Shown: positions 7,812 through 12,674 of the stretch, in pieces
How the letters are laid out: every line of letters begins with the position of its first letter
How positions within the stretch are numbered: the stretch's first letter is position 1
NCBI GenBank assembly: GCA_900551385.1
Contig: URVS01000018.1
Span: forward strand, 1-12,674
Source of the DNA: an uncultured Mollicutes bacterium
Lineage (GTDB): Bacteria > Bacillota_I > Bacilli_A > RFN20 > CAG-449
DNA: 12,674 nt
Direction of reading: 5' to 3'
Program-made: the position numbers and the translations under genes
Notes under the pieces: model-generated
The model's input: only the letters and a program-made list of their open reading frames with translations
The model's database searches: none
What the model was told of the DNA's origin: nothing

Positions 7812-8672
7812 ATGAAACTAATAAAAAAATTAATTATAACAATAATTACTCTTGTAGTAGTGGTTATTGCTGGAGCAGTTGGAACATATGTTTATGTTAA
7901 AAGTACTTATGATATTGATTTGATAAATACAGTTTTAGAATTAAAGAAAATATCTGATCCAGTTGATGAAAATAAATTAATTACTAATCCATATACTGAA
8001 GAAGATAAAACTAAAGCTCATGAAGAAGTTAATAATTCTGTTAATGGTTTTATTGGAAATGATGGTATTAATTTTGATAAATTATTAACTGGAATGAAAA
8101 CAGTTATTAAACTTGATGATAAACAATTAGCTTGTTTAGCTCAAGAAGTTATTGATCAAGAAATGGAAGGTAAAATAACTATTGGTGAACAAGATATTCC
8201 TTTATCTTTAAAACAAATAGATATTAGTAATATTGATGATGAAGGAAATGCTAATTTTAATACTATTGTAAAATTAGATATTTCTTCTTATAAAACTAAT
8301 ATGAATAGTTTTCCTTTATCAATGCTAAAAAAATATGTTCCTGATTATTTATATGTTTCTTCTACTGTTTGGGTTGAAAAAAATAAAGAAAATGAAGTCG
8401 TAGTGCCATTTGCGTATTCAACAACATCTACTTCATTTACAATTAATACTTTAACTGATAAAGAAACTACTGAATTATTTAAAACTCTTGATGCAGTTAT
8501 AAAAATAGGTACAGCAGATAATCTTAATAATCAAATTGGAAATGCAATTTTAGGATCATTAATTGGTAGTGAAGAACAAAATGGTTTAGCATATTCTTTA
8601 AAACAATATGGAGCTAAAGATTATAGGTTTATTTTGGAAAATGATGTTGATTATTTTGTTGTTGAAAGATAA
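7812..8672 (+). CDS. Single-pass membrane protein with extracytoplasmic domain, unknown function
   Basis: This encodes 286 aa with a strong N-terminal membrane segment (about residues 8-30, after MKLIKK) and a long soluble region that should lie outside the membrane. There is no lipobox. The soluble part mixes a helical stretch (KLDDKQLACLAQEVIDQEM) with beta strands (ANFNTIVKLDISSYK, LYVSSTVWVEK, FAYSTTSTSFTIN), a layout somewhat like the DUF2140/YpmS group of membrane-tethered proteins, but the similarity is too weak to assign. A perfect AGGAGG (7801-7806) sits 5 bases before the ATG and overlaps the previous gene's stop codon, so the two genes are cotranscribed and probably coupled. It ends before an intrinsic terminator. 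Confidence 0.82.
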   Translation: MKLIKKLIITIITLVVVVIAGAVGTYVYVKSTYDIDLINTVLELKKISDPVDENKLITNPYTEEDKTKAHEEVNNSVNGFIGNDGINFDKLLTGMKTVIKLDDKQLACLAQEVIDQEMEGKITIGEQDIPLSLKQIDISNIDDEGNANFNTIVKLDISSYKTNMNSFPLSMLKKYVPDYLYVSSTVWVEKNKENEVVVPFAYSTTSTSFTINTLTDKETTELFKTLDAVIKIGTADNLNNQIGNAILGSLIGSEEQNGLAYSLKQYGAKDYRFILENDVDYFVVER

Positions 8673-8691
8673 TAATCAAAATATATTTAAG

Positions 8692-8728
8692 AATGAATAT
8701 TAAATTAAAAAAATAATATTCATTTTTT
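8692..8728 (+). terminator. Intrinsic terminator after the membrane protein
   Basis: AATGAATATTA (8692-8702) pairs perfectly with TAATATTCATT (8714-8724), an 11-bp stem with an 11-base A-rich loop, running into a six-T tract. It insulates the heat-shock unit that follows. Confidence 0.82.
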
Positions 8729-8737
8729 ATTAAAAAA

Positions 8738-8764
8738 TTAGCACTCAACTATTGACAGTGCTAA
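8738..8764 (+). promoter_or_regulatory. CIRCE operator 1 (HrcA binding site)
   Basis: TTAGCACTC, a 9-base spacer and CAGTGCTAA. This matches the CIRCE consensus TTAGCACTC-N9-GAGTGCTAA except for the first base of the right arm. It overlaps the -35 box, so bound HrcA repressor would block RNA polymerase. Confidence 0.92.
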
Positions 8765-8779
8765 TGTATGTGCTATACT
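8752..8779 (+). promoter_or_regulatory. SigA-type promoter of hsp20
   Basis: A perfect -35 box TTGACA (8752-8757) and a -10 box TATACT (8774-8779) are separated by 16 bases. The predicted start is about 8786, at the left edge of the second CIRCE. The -35 box lies in the spacer and right arm of the first CIRCE, so the promoter is bracketed by the two operators. Confidence 0.85.
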
Positions 8780-8783
8780 ATAG

Positions 8784-8810
8784 TTAGCACTTGAGATATA
8801 AGAGTGCTAA
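8784..8810 (+). promoter_or_regulatory. CIRCE operator 2 (HrcA binding site)
   Basis: TTAGCACTT, a 9-base spacer and GAGTGCTAA, with one mismatch to the consensus (last base of the left arm). It covers the transcription start and ends 4 bases before the GGAG ribosome binding site (8815-8818). Its start is 46 bases downstream of the first CIRCE's start. An additional half-site, GTGCTA (8770-8775), lies between them and overlaps the -10 box. Confidence 0.92.
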
Positions 8811-8827
8811 TAAAGGAGACTGATATT

Positions 8828-9244
8828 ATGAACAATATGATTAAAAATGATAATTATGGAATTTTAGATCCATTATTTGATGAATTATTTTTTGGTAATA
8901 AAAATAAACATGAAGTAATGAAAACTGATATAAAAGATGAAGGAGATCATTATTTGATGAAAATAGATCTTCCAGAAGTCAAAAAAGAAAACATTAAATT
9001 ATCTTTAGAAGATGGATATTTAATTGTTTCTGCTAAATTTGATTATAATAACGAAGATAAAGAAAAAAATAATTATATAAGACGTGAACGTCATTATGGT
9101 AATTGTTCTAGAAGTTATTATTTAGGTGAAGATGTTACTGAAGAAGACATTAAAGCTAAATTACAAGATGGTGTTTTAACTCTTAATGTTAAAAAAGTAG
9201 ATCCTAAAGCTAAAGAAACAAAGAAATTTATTTCAATTGAATAA
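8828..9244 (+). CDS. Small heat-shock protein, Hsp20/alpha-crystallin family
   Basis: A 138-aa ATP-independent holding chaperone that binds unfolding proteins and forms oligomers in the cytoplasm. The N-terminal arm (1-31, LDPLFDELFFG) is followed by the alpha-crystallin domain (about 32-130) with DLPEVKKENIKLSLEDGYLIV and the signature KAKLQDGVLTL (GVLTL at 115-119). The C-terminal IxI motif that docks neighbouring subunits is present as ISI (135-137). Length is typical. The ATG at 8828 is preceded by AAAGGAG with 9 bases of spacing; a GTG at 8804 is in frame but lies inside the CIRCE element and is rejected. Two CIRCE operators show control by the HrcA repressor, so expression should rise on heat or unfolded-protein stress. 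The gene is monocistronic, with its own promoter and terminator. Confidence 0.95.
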   Translation: MNNMIKNDNYGILDPLFDELFFGNKNKHEVMKTDIKDEGDHYLMKIDLPEVKKENIKLSLEDGYLIVSAKFDYNNEDKEKNNYIRRERHYGNCSRSYYLGEDVTEEDIKAKLQDGVLTLNVKKVDPKAKETKKFISIE

Positions 9245-9255
9245 TTTATAATAAT

Positions 9256-9298
9256 TCCTATTTACAAAGCAAACGCATTTGTAAATAGGATTTTTTTT
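9256..9298 (+). terminator. Intrinsic terminator of hsp20
   Basis: TCCTATTTACAAA (9256-9268) pairs perfectly with TTTGTAAATAGGA (9278-9290), a 13-bp stem with a 9-base loop, followed by eight Ts. Confidence 0.94.
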
Positions 9299-9434
9299 AC
9301 CTAAAATGTAAATGATATATTAATTTGAAGAATTATATTAATAGATAATATTTATTAGTGGCATTATCATCTTTATCGGTATTAATAATATAAAATTTAA
9401 TACTTCTTAATAATAAATTTTATTCAATTAAAAA

Positions 9435-9469
9435 TACATAATCATGATTATGCTAATCACGATTATGTA
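9435..9469. repeat. 35-bp nearly perfect inverted repeat
   Basis: Outer arms TACATAATC (9435-9443) and GATTATGTA (9461-9469) and inner arms TGATTA (9445-9450) and TAATCA (9454-9459) are inverted copies, with a single A/C mismatch between them and a TGC loop. The left part, 9437-9452, is in addition a perfect 16-bp palindrome. On the + strand no T-run follows. On the - strand five Ts follow (complement of 9430-9434), so it could act as a terminator in that direction, but no minus-strand gene is seen. A protein binding site is the other possibility. Confidence 0.8.
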
Positions 9470-9544
9470 AAATATTTATGCATTTATATTTTAATTAATT
9501 TCAATCTTATTTACATTTATAAAATTTATAAATTATAAGATAAT

Positions 9545-9585
9545 AAGCGGAAAATACTAAAAATATATGGTTTACCGCTTTTTTT
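9545..9585 (+). terminator. Hairpin with T-run, first AAGCGG...CCGCTT copy
   Basis: AAGCGG (9545-9550) pairs with CCGCTT (9575-9580); three more A-T pairs can form past one mismatch. The right arm runs into seven Ts, giving the form of an intrinsic terminator, though the loop is large. It lies well past the hsp20 terminator and would insulate the ATPase gene. It is related to the hairpin at 9618-9652. Confidence 0.55.
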
Positions 9586-9599
9586 ATTAGTGATAATAT
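9571..9599 (+). promoter_or_regulatory. Candidate promoter of the ATPase gene
   Basis: TTTACC (9571-9576) and TAATAT (9594-9599) are 17 bases apart, and TG at 9591-9592 gives an extended -10 form. The predicted start is near 9606, leaving a leader of about 53 bases that contains GAAAGGA and the second hairpin. The -35 match is weak (4 of 6). Confidence 0.4.
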
Positions 9600-9617
9600 A
9601 TTAATTGAAAGGATAAC

Positions 9618-9652
9618 AAGCGGATTTTAACAAAAAAACTCATTTACCGCTT
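9618..9652 (+). repeat. Second AAGCGG...CCGCTT hairpin, just before the ATPase start codon
   Basis: AAGCGG (9618-9623) and CCGCTT (9647-9652) form a 6-bp GC-rich stem with a 23-base loop. With the first copy it shares the flanking TAA, the left arm and the 10-base string TTTACCGCTT exactly, with a period of about 73 bases. It ends 6 bases before ATG 9659. No Shine-Dalgarno sequence lies between it and the ATG; the nearest is AAAGGA at 9608-9613, before the hairpin. Confidence 0.65.
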
Positions 9653-9658
9653 AATATA

Positions 9659-11092
9659 ATGTGTATGGTAGGAAGAGAAAAAGAAATCAAAGAATTAAAA
9701 AGATTATATAATTCAAAAAAAGTAGAATTTGTCGCTGTATACGGAAGAAGAAGAGTAGGCAAAACATATTTAATTAATAACATGTTTAAAAATGATTTTG
9801 TTTTTAGGCATGCTGGTTTATCTCTAGATGAAGAAGAAAACAATAAACAATTATCAAAACAATTAAATCAATTTTATAATTCGTTATTAATATATGGTTT
9901 GAAAAATGAAAAAAAACCAACTAATTGGTTTGAAGCATTTTATTTGTTACAGAAATTAATCACTGAAAAAGATAATGGAACTAAACAAGTTGTTTTTATT
10001 GATGAACTTCCATGGCTAGATACTGCTAAATCAGATTTTATTAATGCTTTTGAAGGATTTTGGAATAATTATGGATGTGCTAATGATAACCTTTTATTAA
10101 TAGTTTGTGGAAGTGCTACATCTTGGATAAAAAATAATTTAATAAATAATCCTGGTGGATTATATGGAAGAATTACTTATGAAATAAAACTTAAACCATT
10201 TTCTTTATATGAATGTGAAGCATTTTTGAACTCTAATGATGTTCATTTATCAAAATATGATATAGTGCAAAGCTATATGATTTTTGGTGGTATACCATTT
10301 TATTTGAACTATTTAAAACCTGATTATTCTTTATCTCAAAATATTGATGAATTGTTTTTTAAAAGAAATGCATTATTATCATTAGAATTTGATAGATTAT
10401 TTGCTTCTGTTTTTGATAATCCTGATAAAATTAAAGATATTGTTAAGTTTCTTGCTACAAATAGTTTGGGATATACAAGAAAAGATATTGTATCTAAATT
10501 AAAAATTAGTGATGGCGGAACATTATCAAAATATTTAAATGCATTATTGGCAAGTGATTTTATAATTAAATATGTTCCTTTTGGTTATAAAAAAAATGAA
10601 GAAAGGTATAAATTAATAGATCCGTTTAGCATATTTTATTTAAAATTTATTTATGAAAATAAAAATATAAATGAAAAATTTTGGAGTCAGAATGTTACAA
10701 GTCATAATCTTTCTTCTTGGCGAGGAATAGCGTTTGAAAATGTTTGCTTTAATCATATTGAGCAAATAAAATTTAAACTTGGAATATCTGGCGTTATTAC
10801 TGAAGCATCTAGTTTTTTTAATAAAGAAGATGGTTATCAAATAGATTTAGTTTTATCAAGAAATGATAATGTTATTAATTTATGTGAATTAAAATTTTAT
10901 TCATCTGAATTTAATATCGATAAAAATTATTATTTAAAAATAATGAATAGAACTAATTTGTTATTAGAAAAAATTAATAATAAGAAAAAAGTTATAAATA
11001 ATACATTAATTACAACATTTGATATCAAAAATAATGAATATTCTAATGTTTTCAATAATGTTATAACTCTTGATGATTTATTTAAATTTTAA
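9659..11092 (+). CDS. AAA/STAND-class ATPase (ATPase_2) with C-terminal DUF234 / PD-(D/E)XK-like nuclease domain
   Basis: This 477-aa protein belongs to the prokaryotic ATPase_2 (PF01637, COG1672) group. The N-terminal MVGREKEIKEL motif is followed by a Walker A loop GRRRVGKT (29-36), a Walker B with catalytic acids in VVFIDELPW (Asp115, Glu116), a sensor region IVCGSATSWI and the family motif GGLYGRITYEIKLKPFSLYE. FGGIPFYLNYL begins the helical part, then comes a winged-helix-like segment (about 265-315, GYTRKDIVSKL...GGTLSKYLNALL). The C-terminal domain has RGIAFE (Glu360), QIDLV (Asp396) and CELK (Glu410, Lys412), the layout of a PD-(D/E)XK nuclease. Members are common, often multicopy and patchily distributed; cellular roles are mostly unknown, with mobility or defence suspected. 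Starts at 9659 or 9665 are both possible; neither has a nearby Shine-Dalgarno site. It stands alone between a heat-shock gene and a sigma factor. Confidence 0.9.
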   Translation: MCMVGREKEIKELKRLYNSKKVEFVAVYGRRRVGKTYLINNMFKNDFVFRHAGLSLDEEENNKQLSKQLNQFYNSLLIYGLKNEKKPTNWFEAFYLLQKLITEKDNGTKQVVFIDELPWLDTAKSDFINAFEGFWNNYGCANDNLLLIVCGSATSWIKNNLINNPGGLYGRITYEIKLKPFSLYECEAFLNSNDVHLSKYDIVQSYMIFGGIPFYLNYLKPDYSLSQNIDELFFKRNALLSLEFDRLFASVFDNPDKIKDIVKFLATNSLGYTRKDIVSKLKISDGGTLSKYLNALLASDFIIKYVPFGYKKNEERYKLIDPFSIFYLKFIYENKNINEKFWSQNVTSHNLSSWRGIAFENVCFNHIEQIKFKLGISGVITEASSFFNKEDGYQIDLVLSRNDNVINLCELKFYSSEFNIDKNYYLKIMNRTNLLLEKINNKKKVINNTLITTFDIKNNEYSNVFNNVITLDDLFKF

Positions 11093-11115
11093 ATAAAAAA
11101 ATGTCACTTTTTCTT

Positions 11116-11124
11116 TGTTATAAT
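11116..11124 (+). promoter_or_regulatory. Extended -10 promoter of the sigma/anti-sigma operon
   Basis: TGTTATAAT is a perfect extended -10 box (TG-N-TATAAT). No matching -35 box is seen, which this promoter class does not need. The predicted start is near 11131, giving a leader of about 27 bases. AGGAG (11139-11143) is 14 bases before the ATG, longer than usual. Confidence 0.6.
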
Positions 11125-11157
11125 AGTTATATATATGTAGGAGTTAAAGTTTAATAA

Positions 11158-11631
11158 ATGGAAGACAAAAAATTTAACGAATTATATAACCAATACTATT
11201 TAGATGTTTTTCGTTATGCTTATTCTTATATTAAAAGACATGATATTGCTGAAAATATTCTTCAAGATACTTTTTTAGAACTATATCTCAATTGTCCAAA
11301 AAAAGAAGATAATATAAAATCATGGTTAATGAAAGTTTGTTTAAATAAATGTCATGATTATTATAATAAAGAAAAAAATATCGTTACTCTAAATGATGAT
11401 TATGATATAGGTATAGAAAATAAATATGATGATAATCAAGACTTGATTTTAATGGCTTTAGATAAAATACCAAAGAAATATTCATTAATAATTAGATTAT
11501 TTTATTATGGTAATTTATCAATAAAAGAAATTTCTAAATTGTGTTTTTTATCAGAAAATACAGTAAAGAAAAGACTACAAAGAGGAAAAGAAGAATTAAA
11601 AAAAGTTTTGGAGGAAAATTATGAATATTGA
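11158..11631 (+). CDS. ECF-type sigma-70 family RNA polymerase sigma factor
   Basis: This 157-aa protein has only regions 2 and 4, as in extracytoplasmic-function sigma factors, and would direct RNA polymerase to a set of stress or envelope genes. Region 2 (about 5-70) shows FNELYNQYYLDVFRYAYSYI, AENILQDTFLELYLN and SWLMKVCLNKCHDYYNK. Region 4 (about 98-152) shows LDKIPKKYSLIIRLFYYGN and the helix-turn-helix SIKEISKLCFLSENTVKKRL. The TGA stop supports the standard code. An in-frame TAA at 11155 fixes the ATG at 11158 as the start; the AGGAG site is 14 bases upstream, so translation may be weak. Its end overlaps the next gene by 11 bases, the common sigma/anti-sigma arrangement. The target promoters cannot be told from the sequence. 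Confidence 0.93.
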   Translation: MEDKKFNELYNQYYLDVFRYAYSYIKRHDIAENILQDTFLELYLNCPKKEDNIKSWLMKVCLNKCHDYYNKEKNIVTLNDDYDIGIENKYDDNQDLILMALDKIPKKYSLIIRLFYYGNLSIKEISKLCFLSENTVKKRLQRGKEELKKVLEENYEY

Positions 11632-12363
11632 TAAAATGATTATACAATCTGTTAATAATATAAATCTAGAAACCGATAAAGAGAAAATAATCAATAATAT
11701 TAAAGCAAAAACAATTAAGAAATCACCTAAAAATAAAAAAATTATTTTTTCAATATCTAGTTTAGCTATTGCTTCTATTGTTTGTGCATTTATAATTCCT
11801 TATTTAATTAAAACAAATTTTAATGAAATAATTAAAAGTAGTTATTCTAATAATTCTTCAAGTCCAATGAGTATTTTAGAAGGTGCTTTTTCAACATCAT
11901 TGAAATCTACTACAAAATATGAAAATAATAAAGAAATAGAAGTCAATTATAGAAGTTATTTGAGTATAGAAAATGATAATATAAAATTTGAAAATGATCA
12001 ATTAGTTAATTTTTCTTTAATACTGATAATGATTTAAAAACAAAAATAGTGTATTCTTTTGATAACAATATTTCATATTTTTTTAATAATAATTTTAATT
12101 ATATATATAAAGATATAGTTACTTTAAGTAATATTAGTTCAAAGAAAGGCTTTATTAATTATAGTATTGTTATTAAACCAAAAAAAGAAGAAAAATTGAC
12201 TTCTATATATGTTTATAATGATAATAATGAAATTATTGATAGTTATGAAAATAGAAATGATATAAGTTCACATTCTTTTTTAGAAGGATATTTTTCATAT
12301 ACTATTTATATGGGATTAATTGGCTTAGAAAAATATGATCCATATAAAAATTGTAACCTTTAA
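11621..12363 (+). pseudogene. Frameshifted anti-sigma-like membrane protein
   Basis: Position and layout suggest the anti-sigma partner of the ECF factor: the ATG overlaps the sigma gene by 11 bases with GGAGG 6 bases ahead, and the product has a cytoplasmic N-terminus (about 40 residues), one membrane helix (about 42-65, IIFSISSLAIASIVCAFIIP) and an outer domain. The frame starting at 11621 stops at 12037 (138 aa, ending FSLILIMI). The -1 frame is open from 12010 to the stop at 12361-12363 and continues the protein naturally (NTDNDLKTKIVYSFDNN). Joining them near the T-tract at 12010-12018 gives about 247 aa, so one T appears to be missing. A GTG at 12049 has no ribosome binding site and is not a separate gene start. 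The break may be a real mutation, a sequencing error or, less likely, recoding. No zinc-binding anti-sigma motif is seen; the identity rests on context. Confidence 0.7.
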
Positions 12364-12394
12364 GTTATAATTTTAATAAATTTAACTTTATTTA

Positions 12395-12403
12395 TGTTAT
12401 TAT
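12395..12403 (+). promoter_or_regulatory. Candidate extended -10 promoter of the exonuclease gene
   Basis: TGTTATTAT fits TG-N-TATAAT with one mismatch, 22 bases before the ATG. No -35 box is seen. There is no clear terminator after 12363, so readthrough from the sigma operon is also possible. Another TATAAT at 12366-12371 lacks both a -35 box and the TG extension. Confidence 0.4.
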
Positions 12404-12425
12404 GGAATAAATAGAGGTTAAGTTT

Positions 12426-12674
12426 ATGAAGATTATCCATTGTGCAGATTTACATTTGGGTTCAAAAATAGAATCAAAATTAATGTCGATTTCTTCAGAT
12501 AGAAAAACTGAAGTAAGAAATTCGTTTTCTAAATTAGTTGATTATGCCGAAAAAAATGAAATATCAATTATTTTATTATCTGGAGATGTTTTTGATTCTG
12601 ATAAACCTTTAAAGAAAGATAAAGAATTTTTTTATAATGTTATTAAAGAAAATCCTAATATTGATTTTATTTAT
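12426..12674 (+). CDS. SbcD/Mre11-like DNA repair exonuclease (3' partial)
   Basis: The first 83 residues of a calcineurin-like metallophosphoesterase of the COG0420 group are visible; the gene runs off the right edge. MKIIHCADLHLGSK supplies the first metal-binding motif (D-x-H, Asp8 and His10), and LLSGDVFDSDKP supplies the second (GDxxD, Asp54 and Asp57). The DLHLGSK...R spacing is closer to the YhaO-like branch of Gram-positive bacteria than to E. coli SbcD (ADWHLGK). Such nucleases, usually paired with an SbcC/YhaN-type SMC ATPase encoded just downstream, process DNA hairpins and broken ends. AGAGG (12413-12417) is 8 bases before the ATG. Whether an sbcC-like gene follows cannot be seen. 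Confidence 0.9.
   Translation, partial: MKIIHCADLHLGSKIESKLMSISSDRKTEVRNSFSKLVDYAEKNEISIILLSGDVFDSDKPLKKDKEFFYNVIKENPNIDFIY

Larger units (their letters stand above)
9245..9658. other. 414-base gene-free region with several hairpins
   Basis: This stretch between hsp20 and the ATPase gene has no supportable gene on either strand. It holds, in order, the hsp20 terminator, about 130 bases of very AT-rich DNA without visible structure, a 35-bp dyad (9435-9469), more AT-rich DNA, and two related hairpins (9545-9580 and 9618-9652) with a candidate promoter between them. It may be an insertion boundary for the ATPase gene. Confidence 0.7.

Noticed and set aside
9333..9423. Possible minus-strand gene remnant (about 30 codons with a slightly richer GC patch)
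   Set aside because: It has no start codon, no binding site, stop codons on both sides and no recognisable motif. Chance is the simpler explanation in such AT-rich DNA.
9545..9652. CRISPR-like array (two 35-36-base units 37 bases apart)
   Set aside because: Only two copies exist, the unit interiors differ strongly, and only the hairpin arms and one 10-base string are conserved. No cas genes are present.
9655..9660. TATAAT as a -10 box next to the ATPase start
   Set aside because: It overlaps the ATG at 9659, so transcripts would start inside the gene, and no -35 box lies at the right distance.
11077..11097. Hairpin-like TTTATTTAAA / TTTAAATAAA over the ATPase stop codon
   Set aside because: An all-AT stem with a one-base loop and no following T-run would be too weak for a terminator.
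12049..12363. Separate 104-aa gene starting at GTG 12049
   Set aside because: There is no ribosome binding site and no TM or signal segment, and the frame is open upstream to 12010 where it joins the preceding frame. It is the tail of the frameshifted anti-sigma-like gene.

Overview
The window comes from a very AT-rich, low-GC Gram-positive-type bacterium (Bacillota or a wall-less/gut relative of the Bacilli; the genus cannot be named from sequence alone). TGG encodes Trp throughout and TGA ends the sigma-factor gene, so the standard bacterial code applies rather than the Mycoplasma code. Shine-Dalgarno sequences, T-run terminators, lipoprotein signal peptides without a Gram-negative sorting pattern, and HrcA/CIRCE operators agree with this. 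All supported genes are on the + strand.

Layout: (1) 2-3486 holds the 3' part of a large glycoside hydrolase family 3 enzyme whose domains are in permuted order (GH3_C, fibronectin-like, then catalytic barrel, then a C-terminal membrane anchor), followed by a tightly linked four-helix membrane protein and a strong terminator. (2) 3626-7434 holds two lipoproteins in one operon: a 432-aa beta-rich lipoprotein, apparently read from a leaderless mRNA, and an 820-aa lipoprotein with several Big_2-like Ig domains. (3) 7497-8672 holds a two-gene unit: a 93-aa protein resembling only the C-terminal domain of methionyl-tRNA formyltransferase, and a single-pass membrane protein of unknown function. (4) 8738-9244 is a heat-shock unit: an Hsp20 gene whose promoter is bracketed by two CIRCE operators. 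(5) 9245-9658 is a gene-free, structured intergenic region with a 35-bp dyad and two related AAGCGG...CCGCTT hairpins, leading into a 477-aa AAA/STAND ATPase fused to a PD-(D/E)XK-like nuclease domain, which looks like an accessory gene. (6) 11116-12363 is an ECF-type sigma factor overlapping a membrane protein gene in the anti-sigma position that is broken by a frameshift. (7) 12426 to the end is the start of an SbcD/Mre11-like DNA repair exonuclease.

Functional reading: the left half is cell-surface biology (a membrane-anchored glycosidase and Ig-like lipoproteins). The right half is stress and genome maintenance (small heat-shock chaperone under HrcA, an ECF sigma/anti-sigma pair, an ATPase-nuclease and a DNA repair nuclease). 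The most unusual points are the permuted GH3 enzyme, the leaderless lipoprotein promoter, the free-standing Fmt-C-like protein, the doubled CIRCE at hsp20, and the repeated hairpins just before the ATPase start codon, where no normal ribosome binding site is present.
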